A DNA stretch of 64,000 nt from NCBI GenBank assembly GCA_913778205.1, contig CAJYUW010000039.1:83393-147392 (forward strand). Reading direction: 5' to 3'. The notes under the pieces were generated by a model that worked only from the letters and a program-made list of their open reading frames with translations, was not told where the DNA came from and did not search any database. This DNA is from an uncultured Curtobacterium sp. (GTDB lineage Bacteria; Actinomycetota; Actinomycetes; Actinomycetales; Microbacteriaceae). The position numbers and the translations under genes were made by a program. Shown here piece after piece: positions 19,998 to 28,527 of the stretch (its first letter is position 1; every line of letters begins with the position of its first letter).

Positions 19998-20827
19998 CGA
20001 TCGCGCTCGACGCCTTCGCGGTCGTGGGCGAGCCGCGGCCGTTCTCCGACCAGACGCTGGTGGACGTCCGAGCCGGGCGCGCGACGGTGCTCGGCGACGA
20101 GCGCGGGGTCGCCGTCGTGCGCGACGGCGAGCTCGAGGTGGCGGTCGCCCTGGAGGCCCGTGGCCGCGGCCTCGGGACCGCCCTCGTCGAGCAGGCGCTC
20201 GCCCTGGGCGACGGGGCGCCCGACGCATCGTCGCGTGCTCCGCGGCTCGCGTGGGCGCACGGGGACCACCCGGCGGCACGGGCGCTCGCGGCTCGCTTCG
20301 GGTGGACGGCCGTCCGCACGCTCCTGCAGCTCCGGGCGCCGGTGCCGTCGGTCGCGCCGGACGTCGCGCTGCCGGACGGCTGCACGCTCACGCCGTTCCG
20401 CGCCGGGGACCCGGAGGACGAGCAGGCCTGGCTCGAGCTGAACGCCGCCGCCTTCGCCCACCACCCCGAGCAGGGCCGGATGACGCTCGACGACCTCCGC
20501 GCACGGGAAGCCGACCCGTGGTTCTCCGGTGACGACCTGCTGCTGCTCCGTGATGCGAGCGGTCGGCTTGCCGGGTCCTGCTGGCTCAAGGTCGAGGACG
20601 GCACGGGCGAGTTCTACGCCGTGGCCGTCCGGCCCGACCTGCAGGGCAGGGGCCTCGGCGGCGTCCTCATGCGGGCCGGCTGGGATCGTCTCGTCGGCCG
20701 GGGTCTCGACGCGGCGGCGCTCTACGTCGAGGGCGACAACGAGCCCGCGCTGGCGCTCTACCGGCGGTCCGGGTTCACGCAGCACGCGGTCGACGTCCAG
20801 TACGCGGCGCCGGAGTCCGGCCGGTAA
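19994..20827 (+). CDS. mshD: mycothiol synthase
   Basis: Acetylates Cys-GlcN-Ins with acetyl-CoA in the last step of mycothiol synthesis, the actinobacterial glutathione substitute. 277 residues with two GNAT domains: a degenerate N-terminal one ([18 protein letters not shown]) and an active C-terminal one with [20 protein letters not shown] and [19 protein letters not shown]. The GTG start overlaps glnR by 4 bp (GTGA), so both are translated together. The presence of this gene supports an actinobacterial host. Confidence 0.92.
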   Translation: MTIALDAFAVVGEPRPFSDQTLVDVRAGRATVLGDERGVAVVRDGELEVAVALEARGRGLGTALVEQALALGDGAPDASSRAPRLAWAHGDHPAARALAARFGWTAVRTLLQLRAPVPSVAPDVALPDGCTLTPFRAGDPEDEQAWLELNAAAFAHHPEQGRMTLDDLRAREADPWFSGDDLLLLRDASGRLAGSCWLKVEDGTGEFYAVAVRPDLQGRGLGGVLMRAGWDRLVGRGLDAAALYVEGDNEPALALYRRSGFTQHAVDVQYAAPESGR

Positions 20828-20874
20828 CATGGTGCGGTCGGCGAGGGGCCGACCACATCGGAGTCGGGGGAGCG

Positions 20875-22869
20875 GTGGCGCAGTACGGTCAAGGGGAGCC
20901 GCTCGGTGCGTCCTACCGCCTCGTCGAGCTCGTCGGCAGCGGCGCGACGGGTGAGGTCTGGCGCGTCGACCACACCACCACCGGCGAGCGGTTCGCAGCG
21001 AAGCTCCTCCGCGCGGAGCTCGCCGCCGACCCGGAGATCGTCGAACGGTTCGTCCGGGAACGTTCGGTGCTCCTCGCCCTGCAGCACCCGTCGATCGTGC
21101 GTGTGCGTGACCTGGTCGTCGAGGGCGACCGGCTCGCCATCGTCATGGACCTGGTCGACGGCGGCTCGGTCCGCGACCTGCTCGAGGCTTCGGGCACACT
21201 GGCCCCGCGCGACGCAGTCCTCCTGACCGCCGAGACGCTCGACGCCCTGGCGGCGGCACACGAGCGGGATGTCGCCCACCGGGACGTGAAGCCCGACAAC
21301 GTCCTGCTCGCCGAACCCTTCGTGTCCGGCGCGACCGGCGACGTCCGGGTCACGGACTTCGGCATCGCGAGTGCCGTCGGCGAGCGGGACCGCAAGACCA
21401 CCGGTCTGCTCGGGACGCCGCAGTACATGGCGCCGGAGTCGATCAGCCACGGGCGCTCCGGTCCGGCCGCCGACGTCTACGGCGCCGGCGTCATGCTCTA
21501 CGAGCTCCTCGCCGGGCGCACCCCGTTCGCGGGCACCGGCACGGACTTCGCGGTCGTGTACCGGCACGTGACCTCCACCCCGCCGCGGATCGACGTCCCC
21601 GACGCCCTCTGGTCGCAGCTCGAACGGTTCCTCGCGAAGGACCCTGCCGCACGACCGACGGCGGCCGAGGGATCCGTGGCGCTCCGTCGCCTGGCGCGCT
21701 CGCTCGCGGACACGCCGGCCCTCGCCCCGGTCGGGGACCCGGACGCCTTCGACGAGGTTGCCCGCCCCGCGACGGTCGTGCGCGGGTCACTCTCCGCCGA
21801 CACCGGGTCGTCCGTGGCCTCCGGACCAGCGGAGGACAGCGCCGGGCCGGCACCGGAGCTCGGCACCGCGTCCTCGAGCACGGTCATCCGGCCGATGGCA
21901 CGGCCGGCAGCGCTCCCCCGGCCAGCGCCCGGGACACCGTCGTCTGGTCGGCTGCGCCGCCCGGAGTGGCTCACCAACCGGGCGTTGACGTTCGCGGCCC
22001 TCGGGGTCGTCCTGGTCGCCGCACTCGTCGTCGGCGGCGTCGTGTGGCTGCCCGACGCCCTCCGGAAGTCGCCGGGACAGCAGACGACGGTGCAGGCAGC
22101 GAGCGCCTACCAGCGGGACCGGCCGCTGCCGACCGGCCTCACGACGACACGCACGGCCACGATCGACCCGGATTCGGGCGCGGTCGACCTCACGATCACG
22201 TACGCCGCCCAGGGGGCCACGCTGTCCGGCCCCCTGCTCGAGGTCCTGCCGGGCGTGGGCAAGGGCGCGGCGTGCCCGACCGTCCGGTGGCAGGACGGCA
22301 CGGTGACGGCAGCGCGGAACCAGCCGTCGCTGACCGGCGTCGACACCGCGTGCTCGTGGACGTTGACCGGCCCGCGGATCGACGCCGGCGCGGACGTCAC
22401 CGTCGAGGCCCGCGTCCGGGTCGCCTCCGTGACCGACGGCGCCGCGCTGCAGCAGTGGCTGGACGACGCCGGCGCAGCGACGACCACCGCGGTGACCGAC
22501 CAGTCCGTCACCGGTACCGCGTTCCCGGTGCAGCGCCTGCAGGGCGTCGAGGTCCGGACGCCGGACCGCACCGTCAGCCAGACGACGCTGCCGGTCACCG
22601 TGATCCCGGTCTGGCCGAACGGTGCGGACGAGCTCAACCCGCTCTACCGGAGCCCTGCGTCCGGGGCGCCGTCGCAGATGCTCCGGGACGTCGCCGGCGG
22701 CGAGTCCGGGGTGCGGTTCTCGGACGGCTGTTCCGGGGCGCTGGCCGTGTCCTCGGACGGTCTCGTCGTCACCGCACTGTCCGTCGCGCCGTCCTGCACG
22801 GTCCGGGCCACCGTCGGCGCCTTCACCGACCTCGAGAGCGCACCCTTCAGCATCACGACGCGGGACTGA
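20875..22869 (+). CDS. transmembrane Ser/Thr protein kinase
   Basis: A 664-residue Hanks-type kinase of the PknB class. Gly-loop LVGSGATGEVW near 22, ATP Lys in FAAKLL near 42, catalytic loop HRDVKPDN near 135, DFGIA near 161 and an APE-like APES are all present, so it should be active. A Pro/Ser juxtamembrane linker leads to one membrane span at about 370-393 (FAALGVVLVAALVVGGVVWL). The roughly 270-residue external part is not made of PASTA repeats; it contains paired Cys residues and looks like beta-sheet. It starts with GTG. It is convergent with the FHA-domain EssC-like ATPase, a plausible phosphorylation partner (inference). Confidence 0.9.
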   Translation: MAQYGQGEPLGASYRLVELVGSGATGEVWRVDHTTTGERFAAKLLRAELAADPEIVERFVRERSVLLALQHPSIVRVRDLVVEGDRLAIVMDLVDGGSVRDLLEASGTLAPRDAVLLTAETLDALAAAHERDVAHRDVKPDNVLLAEPFVSGATGDVRVTDFGIASAVGERDRKTTGLLGTPQYMAPESISHGRSGPAADVYGAGVMLYELLAGRTPFAGTGTDFAVVYRHVTSTPPRIDVPDALWSQLERFLAKDPAARPTAAEGSVALRRLARSLADTPALAPVGDPDAFDEVARPATVVRGSLSADTGSSVASGPAEDSAGPAPELGTASSSTVIRPMARPAALPRPAPGTPSSGRLRRPEWLTNRALTFAALGVVLVAALVVGGVVWLPDALRKSPGQQTTVQAASAYQRDRPLPTGLTTTRTATIDPDSGAVDLTITYAAQGATLSGPLLEVLPGVGKGAACPTVRWQDGTVTAARNQPSLTGVDTACSWTLTGPRIDAGADVTVEARVRVASVTDGAALQQWLDDAGAATTTAVTDQSVTGTAFPVQRLQGVEVRTPDRTVSQTTLPVTVIPVWPNGADELNPLYRSPASGAPSQMLRDVAGGESGVRFSDGCSGALAVSSDGLVVTALSVAPSCTVRATVGAFTDLESAPFSITTRD

Positions 22870-22887
22870 CGGGCCCGGCGGCACCGG

Positions 22888-22913
22888 GCGGATCCGCCAC
22901 GCGCCTCCAGGCC
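22888..22913. repeat. half-site repeat GATCC..GCGCCTCCAGGCC
   Basis: Between the convergent kinase and EssC-like genes. Related copies: 45164-45186, 51813-51832 (opposite strand) and 58818-58838. It shares GCGCCTCCAGG with the family A hairpins. Confidence 0.6.
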
Positions 22914-22929
22914 CGCACGGCGGAGTCGG

Positions 22930-25900
22930 TCAGGAGTCGGCGGTGGCGGTCTGCACGAGTCGGACCCGTCCGCCGGAAGCGGCGTAGCCGCGCCCGACCG
23001 TCATCGCGACCGGCGAGCGGCGCGGCACCTGCACGCCGAGCAGCTCGCCGTCGTAGTCGACGTCCGGCTGGAGCAGGATGCCGCACCGCGACTTCCGCAG
23101 CGCCTTCGTCCAGTGGCTGTAGAGCCCACGGATGTCCACCGAGCGTCCGGCCGCCACGACGCACAGCCCCGGGCGCTCGGACGCGACGAGCCCGGCCAGG
23201 GCCTGGTCCGCGTCCTCGAACCGTTCCGCGTCGTCGACGAGCAGCAGCACGGGGCCACGTTCCAGCCGGAGCGCAGCGATCAGCGTCGGGACCTCGTCCG
23301 CGCCGACGGCGACCCGGTCGAGGTCCGCCGACGCCAGCGGCGACCGTCGATCGCAGACACCCCACACAGCGGGGCGCGTCCCCTCGGTGGACCGTGCGGT
23401 CGCGGCGATCGCGAGCAGGACCGACGACTTGCCCGAGCGGGCAGGGCCCGCCACCAGGACGTGCTCGCCGTCGTAGACCTCGAGCGTCGCGGTGCCGAGG
23501 TCGTCCTCGGCGATGCCGACCGGGATGCGCCAGGGGTCCGTGTCGAAGCTCGCAGTTCCGGACAGGCCCGCCACCGACACGGCGACCGGGAGCCTCCCGA
23601 CGGCGCTCGGCTTCCGCGGCGCGCCCGACCAGCGTTCGGCGATCCCGGCCACGGCGTCCGCGAGCGGCAGGTCCGGTGTGGCGACGTGCGACTGCAGCCG
23701 GGCGGTCGAGTCGACGAACCGGCCCGGCACCGCGGGCGGGGCGTCCTTCGGGCGGACGCCGATCGACGAGTAGTCGTACGGGTCGGCGAGCCGGAAGAGC
23801 CACTTCTGGGTGGTGACCTCGTCCATCGCACTCGGTACCGCCTTGGCGCGCGTGGTCGACACCGCGAACGAGATGCCGAGGGCGGGCCCCTCGGCGTAGA
23901 CGCGGTACAGGGCGTCGAGCAGCTGCTGTCCCTCGAAGTCCTGGTACTCGTCTCGCAGCGCGGCCAGTCCGTCGAGCAGTACGACCGCGCGCCGACCGCC
24001 CGGCGACGCCCGTCGGCGTTCCAGGTCGACGCGCAGGTGCCGGAGGAACCGCGCCTGCAGCTCTCCCGCACCCGGACCGGACCCGACGTACGCCGTGGTG
24101 TGCGGCAGGTGCTGCAGCGGACCGAGGTCGCCGGCGCCCATGTCGAGCACGAGGAGGTCGAGGTCGGCGGGGTCCGTCGACTCGGCGAGCTGGAGGGCGA
24201 TCGCCGCGAGGGCGGTGCTCGTCCCGCTGCCCGGGATGCCCATGAGCATGAGGTTCCCCTGCTCGGTGTCCCACCCGGTCGTGACCTGACGCTGGTGGTC
24301 CGGGTCGTCGGCGAGGGCGATGGGCACGACGCCGGACCGGACCTCGGCGGCGTCGAGTGCGGTCCGGTCGACGCGGTCGCCGAGGGCCTCCGGCCAGATC
24401 GGTCGCGGGGTCGCGTGGCCGGCGTCGGCGTTCGCCTGACGGATCGCGTCGATCAGCCGGTCGAGGTCCGTCTCGTCGGAGGCGGACGGAGCGGGTGCCG
24501 GTGCGGGCGCCGGGACGCCGAACACGTCTGTCGGACGGACAGCCACCACCTCCTGCGCTCCGGCCTGTCGCGCGAGCCCGGTCACCAGGGCGGTCTGCAC
24601 GGGTGTGATGTCGTCCTGCCCGAGCTTGACGTAGGCGCGGCCGGTCTGCTGTCGGCTGATCGCCGAGGCGGAGGGGACACCGATCACGTTGACGGAGTCC
24701 TCACGGCTCTGGACCCGGAGGGCGACGCGCATGTTGGTGTTCGCGAGGATGTCCTCGCTGACGACGCCGGCCGGCCGCTGGGTGGCGAGGATCATGTGCA
24801 CGCCCAGGGTGCGGCCGACCGCGGCGATGCTCACGAGCGAGGTCAGGACGTCCGGGAAGTCCTTGGCGAGCATGGCGAACTCGTCCACGACGAGCAGGAG
24901 CCTGGGCATCGGTTCCGCGGGCCGGGTCGCGAGGTAGGCGTCGAGGTTGTCGATGTCCGCTCCGGCTTGGGCGAAGACGCGTTGCCGGCGCTCCAGTTCG
25001 GCCTCGAGCGCGCGCAGCGCACGGTCCGCGAGCTGCTCGTCCAGGTTGCTGATCGTCCCGATCGTGTGGGGCAGTCGCTCGCACGCGGCGAAGGCGGCGC
25101 CGCCCTTGAAGTCGACGAGCAGGAAGTTCAGCTCGGTCGGAGCGTTGCGGGCAGCGAGGCCGGCGACGAGCGACCGCAAGAACTCGCTCTTGCCGGACCC
25201 GGTCGTCCCGCCGACGAGGCCGTGCGGCCCGTCGCGCACGAGGTCGATCTCGAGCGGACCGGACTCCGACGAGCCGACCGGCGTGGAGACGCCGGTCCGG
25301 GCGTCCCACGCGGCCCGCACCGCAGCGGGGCCGTCGATGCGCACGAGGTCCGGGAACCGGACGAGCGACGGCAGCGACGCACCGGGCACCGTCAGCTCCG
25401 GGTCGTCGAAGTGGGCGACGTCCCGCGCGCACCGTTCCGCCGTCGCGACGGAGAGGCCGGCCAGCACGACGTCCTCGACCCGGGTGCGGTCCTCCGGGCG
25501 GTACACCGTGGCAGCAGCATCCGGGCCGACGGTGATGATCGTGGTGCACGCTGCGGGGAGCTGCTGCTCGCTCGAGGCGATCACGATCCCGCTCACCCGG
25601 CGCGGCCGCTCCCCCGGACGCAGCGACCGTCCCGGTACGGAGCGGCCCTGCCCGAGCAGCGCACGTGCCGGCGCGTCCCGCCCCTCGGTGAGGACCTCGG
25701 AGTCGACGACCACGAGCAGGTTCGGCGTCGGAAGGTCGTCGACGGTGTCCCGGAGTCCGCGGAGCATCGCGGCGCTCTGGTCCCGCTGCGCCGACATCCA
25801 CCGTTCGCCCGTGCTGCTGCCGGCGACGCGGGTGTGCGGCAGCCAGGACGCCCACGCCCAGTCGCCATCGCGCCCGCGGTCGCAGAACACGCCGACGGTC

Positions 25901-27162
25901 AGGTCGGCCGGGCCGCAGTGCACCGCCGCCTGCGCGAGGAGGCCGCGGGCGAGGGCGAGCGCGCCGTCCCGGTCACCGACGATGCCGACCACGCCGGCGT
26001 CGGAGAGGTCGGCCACGACCGGCGCCGCGGTCAGCCGGCTGTCCTCGATCGCCGCCTTCGCCTCGTCCTCGAGCTTCGTCTGGCTGCTGCGCCGGTCGAC
26101 CTCGGGACGCCAGGGTGCGTCGCCGGTGCCGGCGTGCAGTGCGAGGAAGTCGTCGTCGTCGGAGCGGCGCTGCCAGAGCGTCGTGGTCGGCAGGGCGGCA
26201 CGGCGGACCACGGTGGCCGGGTCCGGGACGAGTTCCTGCCGGCGACCGGCCTCGACGGCGGCCGCCGCCGCGATCTCGTCACGGAAGGCGTCCACGGCAC
26301 CGGCGAAGCGTGCGTCCTCCTCCTTGAGGTTCTTCGCGCGGCGGTGCTTCTGCTCGAACCACATGCCGATGGCCGTCACGGGGCTGAGGAGCGCGAACAG
26401 GGCGAATCGGGCGTCGCCGAGCAGCAGCACCATCGCTCCCGCCAGCACGAGCGGCGCGGCGACGGTGATCCAGCTGAACTTCGACGCCGGAGCGACGTCC
26501 TTCCTCGACGGTGGGACGACGGTTTCCTGCTCGGTGTTCCGACCGGGGCGCGGCGGACGGTTGAACGGTGCGGTGGCGGCCGGGGTCAGGTTCGGTAGCG
26601 CACCGGCCGCCGGCACCGTCGTCTCCTGCAGGTCGGCCCGCACGAGCAGCACGGCACCGCCGACGATCACGCTCGTCGTCCCGGTCACCAGGACGCCCTG
26701 GTCGTCGAGGCGGGTGCCCGCGACGATGGTGCCGTTCGTCGACCCGGCGTCGCGGATCCGGACGCCGTTCTCCTCGATCTCGAGCGTGCAGTGCTCCCAC
26801 GACGCACTCTCGGTGGGCAGCACGAGGTCTGCCTGCGGTGCCCGGCCCACGACGAGTCGGCGGGACCGGGGCAGCGGGAGCACCCGGCCGACGTCGAGGC
26901 CGCCGGCCAGGGTGACCGTCCACCCGCCGACGGTGCGCGGGCGTTCCTCCGGGGTCCGGGCGATCCGCGACCCCTCGAGCAGCGTGAGGTCGCGCAAGGG
27001 CGTGTCCGCGCTCGTGGTGTGCGCATCCACCGCGAGGGTCTCGCCGGGCTCGAGGACGGGACCGATCGCGGACTCGACGAGCTGCCCGAGGGTCGACGTC
27101 TCCGCCCACCCGTCGACCTCGACCGCTTCGACCCGTTCGTCGAGCTCGATGACGATCCGCAT
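22930..27162 (-). CDS. FHA-FtsK/SpoIIIE ATPase, EssC-like type VII secretion motor
   Basis: A 1410-residue membrane ATPase. Residues 1-80 look ubiquitin-like. An FHA domain follows (VVGRAPQADLVL near 105; RIRDAGSTNGT near 133). Two membrane spans are at about 230-274. Three FtsK/SpoIIIE domains come after: D1 with intact Walker A GTTGSGKSEFL near 650 and LLLVVDEFAML; D2 with GIPGSGTST near 979, lacking the Lys; D3 with GPARSGKSSVL near 1240. The N-terminal FHA plus paired spans match EssC of the Firmicutes type VII system better than actinobacterial EccCa/EccCb. GGGAGG is 8 bases before ATG. It is third in its operon, 21 bp after the binding-fold gene. Confidence 0.9.
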   Translation of the reverse strand: MRIVIELDERVEAVEVDGWAETSTLGQLVESAIGPVLEPGETLAVDAHTTSADTPLRDLTLLEGSRIARTPEERPRTVGGWTVTLAGGLDVGRVLPLPRSRRLVVGRAPQADLVLPTESASWEHCTLEIEENGVRIRDAGSTNGTIVAGTRLDDQGVLVTGTTSVIVGGAVLLVRADLQETTVPAAGALPNLTPAATAPFNRPPRPGRNTEQETVVPPSRKDVAPASKFSWITVAAPLVLAGAMVLLLGDARFALFALLSPVTAIGMWFEQKHRRAKNLKEEDARFAGAVDAFRDEIAAAAAVEAGRRQELVPDPATVVRRAALPTTTLWQRRSDDDDFLALHAGTGDAPWRPEVDRRSSQTKLEDEAKAAIEDSRLTAAPVVADLSDAGVVGIVGDRDGALALARGLLAQAAVHCGPADLTVGVFCDRGRDGDWAWASWLPHTRVAGSSTGERWMSAQRDQSAAMLRGLRDTVDDLPTPNLLVVVDSEVLTEGRDAPARALLGQGRSVPGRSLRPGERPRRVSGIVIASSEQQLPAACTTIITVGPDAAATVYRPEDRTRVEDVVLAGLSVATAERCARDVAHFDDPELTVPGASLPSLVRFPDLVRIDGPAAVRAAWDARTGVSTPVGSSESGPLEIDLVRDGPHGLVGGTTGSGKSEFLRSLVAGLAARNAPTELNFLLVDFKGGAAFAACERLPHTIGTISNLDEQLADRALRALEAELERRQRVFAQAGADIDNLDAYLATRPAEPMPRLLLVVDEFAMLAKDFPDVLTSLVSIAAVGRTLGVHMILATQRPAGVVSEDILANTNMRVALRVQSREDSVNVIGVPSASAISRQQTGRAYVKLGQDDITPVQTALVTGLARQAGAQEVVAVRPTDVFGVPAPAPAPAPSASDETDLDRLIDAIRQANADAGHATPRPIWPEALGDRVDRTALDAAEVRSGVVPIALADDPDHQRQVTTGWDTEQGNLMLMGIPGSGTSTALAAIALQLAESTDPADLDLLVLDMGAGDLGPLQHLPHTTAYVGSGPGAGELQARFLRHLRVDLERRRASPGGRRAVVLLDGLAALRDEYQDFEGQQLLDALYRVYAEGPALGISFAVSTTRAKAVPSAMDEVTTQKWLFRLADPYDYSSIGVRPKDAPPAVPGRFVDSTARLQSHVATPDLPLADAVAGIAERWSGAPRKPSAVGRLPVAVSVAGLSGTASFDTDPWRIPVGIAEDDLGTATLEVYDGEHVLVAGPARSGKSSVLLAIAATARSTEGTRPAVWGVCDRRSPLASADLDRVAVGADEVPTLIAALRLERGPVLLLVDDAERFEDADQALAGLVASERPGLCVVAAGRSVDIRGLYSHWTKALRKSRCGILLQPDVDYDGELLGVQVPRRSPVAMTVGRGYAASGGRVRLVQTATADS

Positions 27163-27183
27163 GTGCGGTCCCTCCCGTGGTGC

Positions 27184-28527
27184 CTAGTGCTCCGTCGTGT
27201 CCGCGAACCAGACGAGCGATGCCGTCGACGACCCGGCGGGCCGGAGCCCGAGCGCCTGAGCGGACGCCGCCAGCACGGTGGCGTCGGACCCGAGCGCCTG
27301 CTGGTCGCCGAAGTCGAGCGAGGGGCCCGCGACGCCGTCGTCCGCGCCGATCGAGGTCTTCGCGAGCGCATCGGTCACGGCGGACGGCGATGCGCTCCGG
27401 GCGGTCCCGACGGCGTGCACGAGGGCCACCACCGCATCGTGGCTCCGCGAGTCCGCACCCGACGCGACGGCCGAGAAGGCCTGGTCCCCGGTGAGGTTCC
27501 TCGCGTCGGGGTCCTTCGCCACGATCCGGACGGCCCCGAGGAACGCGGACATCGCGCGTCCGGCGGGGTCCGACTGCAGTGCGGTCGCGTCGTCGGTCGT
27601 GACGCCTGCCGTGCGGAACGTCCCCGAGAGGCTGCCGCCCGCCGTGCTGAGCGCCGCCCCGAAGGCCGGACTCGTGGCGTCCGGTGTGAGCACGACCGGC
27701 ACGGTGACGTCGGCTGCCTGCAGGGCGGCGACGAAGGCCCCCTGCCGCGCGGCACTGCCACTCACGACCACCGCGTCGGAGTCGACCGCCGGGGTGTCCT
27801 GGGCGCCGGCGTCGTCGGCGTCCGGCTGCACGGCGCCCGTGCGCTGCGCGACCGTCCGGGCCAGCTCCGTGACCTCCGTCGAACCCGCGGTGAGCACGTG
27901 CGCGACCCGGAGTCCGGCCGGGGCCCCGCCGCCGAGGTCGACGAGCAGCGGGGAGTCGGCGTTCCCGAGCGCACGCTGCATCGCCGCGGTGACCGACGTC
28001 GGGGCGGGGGCGGTCGACCAGGAGTCCTCGGTGTGCTCCGCGTACGGCAGCACGACGGGCACGCCGGCGTCGGCCGCGGCGGTCGCAGCGGCGGTGACGT
28101 GCCCACCCGACGACGCGACGACGATGCCCGCGACACCGTCCCGCACGAGTTCCGCGACCGCCTGCTGCGCTCCCGCCGTCGAACCGCCGTCGTTCCGCGT
28201 CACGAGCTGGACGTCCGTGCCGCCCAGTGCCAGTCGCCGCTGCGCGACCACGGCACCCTGCGCGGCCTGGTTCCACTCCGATCCCTCACTGTCGCCCAGG
28301 GTCACGACGACGCCGATCTTCGTGCCCTCCGGCACGTGCGCCACCGAGATCGGGACGGGGACCGTGGCCGGCACGGCCTCGGCCGGTGCCGCACCGAGCG
28401 TCCGGACCAGCAGGACGACGGCGACCACGGCGACGACGACGACCGCGATGCCCGCGATCAGGAGCCGACGTCGGCCGCCGTGCCGCGCCTCCAGGTCGTC
28501 ACCGGCCACCTGTGCGTCGTCGGTCAT
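27184..28527 (-). CDS. membrane-anchored periplasmic-binding-fold protein
   Basis: A 447-residue protein with a cytoplasmic N terminus, one membrane span (about 24-45, IAGIAVVVVAVVAVVLLV) and an external type-1 periplasmic-binding fold like the Leu/Ile/Val receptors: KIGVVVTLGDSEGSEW, GIVVASSGGHVTAAA and PVVLPYAEHT are the usual landmarks. It is not a lipoprotein and no ABC permease is nearby, so a transport role is unlikely; sensing or scaffolding for the neighbouring ATPase is inferred. ATG 28527 overlaps the stop of the coiled-coil gene by 4 bp (ATGA). Confidence 0.82.
   Translation of the reverse strand: MTDDAQVAGDDLEARHGGRRRLLIAGIAVVVVAVVAVVLLVRTLGAAPAEAVPATVPVPISVAHVPEGTKIGVVVTLGDSEGSEWNQAAQGAVVAQRRLALGGTDVQLVTRNDGGSTAGAQQAVAELVRDGVAGIVVASSGGHVTAAATAAADAGVPVVLPYAEHTEDSWSTAPAPTSVTAAMQRALGNADSPLLVDLGGGAPAGLRVAHVLTAGSTEVTELARTVAQRTGAVQPDADDAGAQDTPAVDSDAVVVSGSAARQGAFVAALQAADVTVPVVLTPDATSPAFGAALSTAGGSLSGTFRTAGVTTDDATALQSDPAGRAMSAFLGAVRIVAKDPDARNLTGDQAFSAVASGADSRSHDAVVALVHAVGTARSASPSAVTDALAKTSIGADDGVAGPSLDFGDQQALGSDATVLAASAQALGLRPAGSSTASLVWFADTTEH

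Noticed and set aside
27184..28527. Branched-chain amino acid uptake receptor
   Set aside because: The fold fits, but it has a membrane anchor, not a lipobox, no permease or ATPase genes of that family nearby, and sits in the EssC-like operon.
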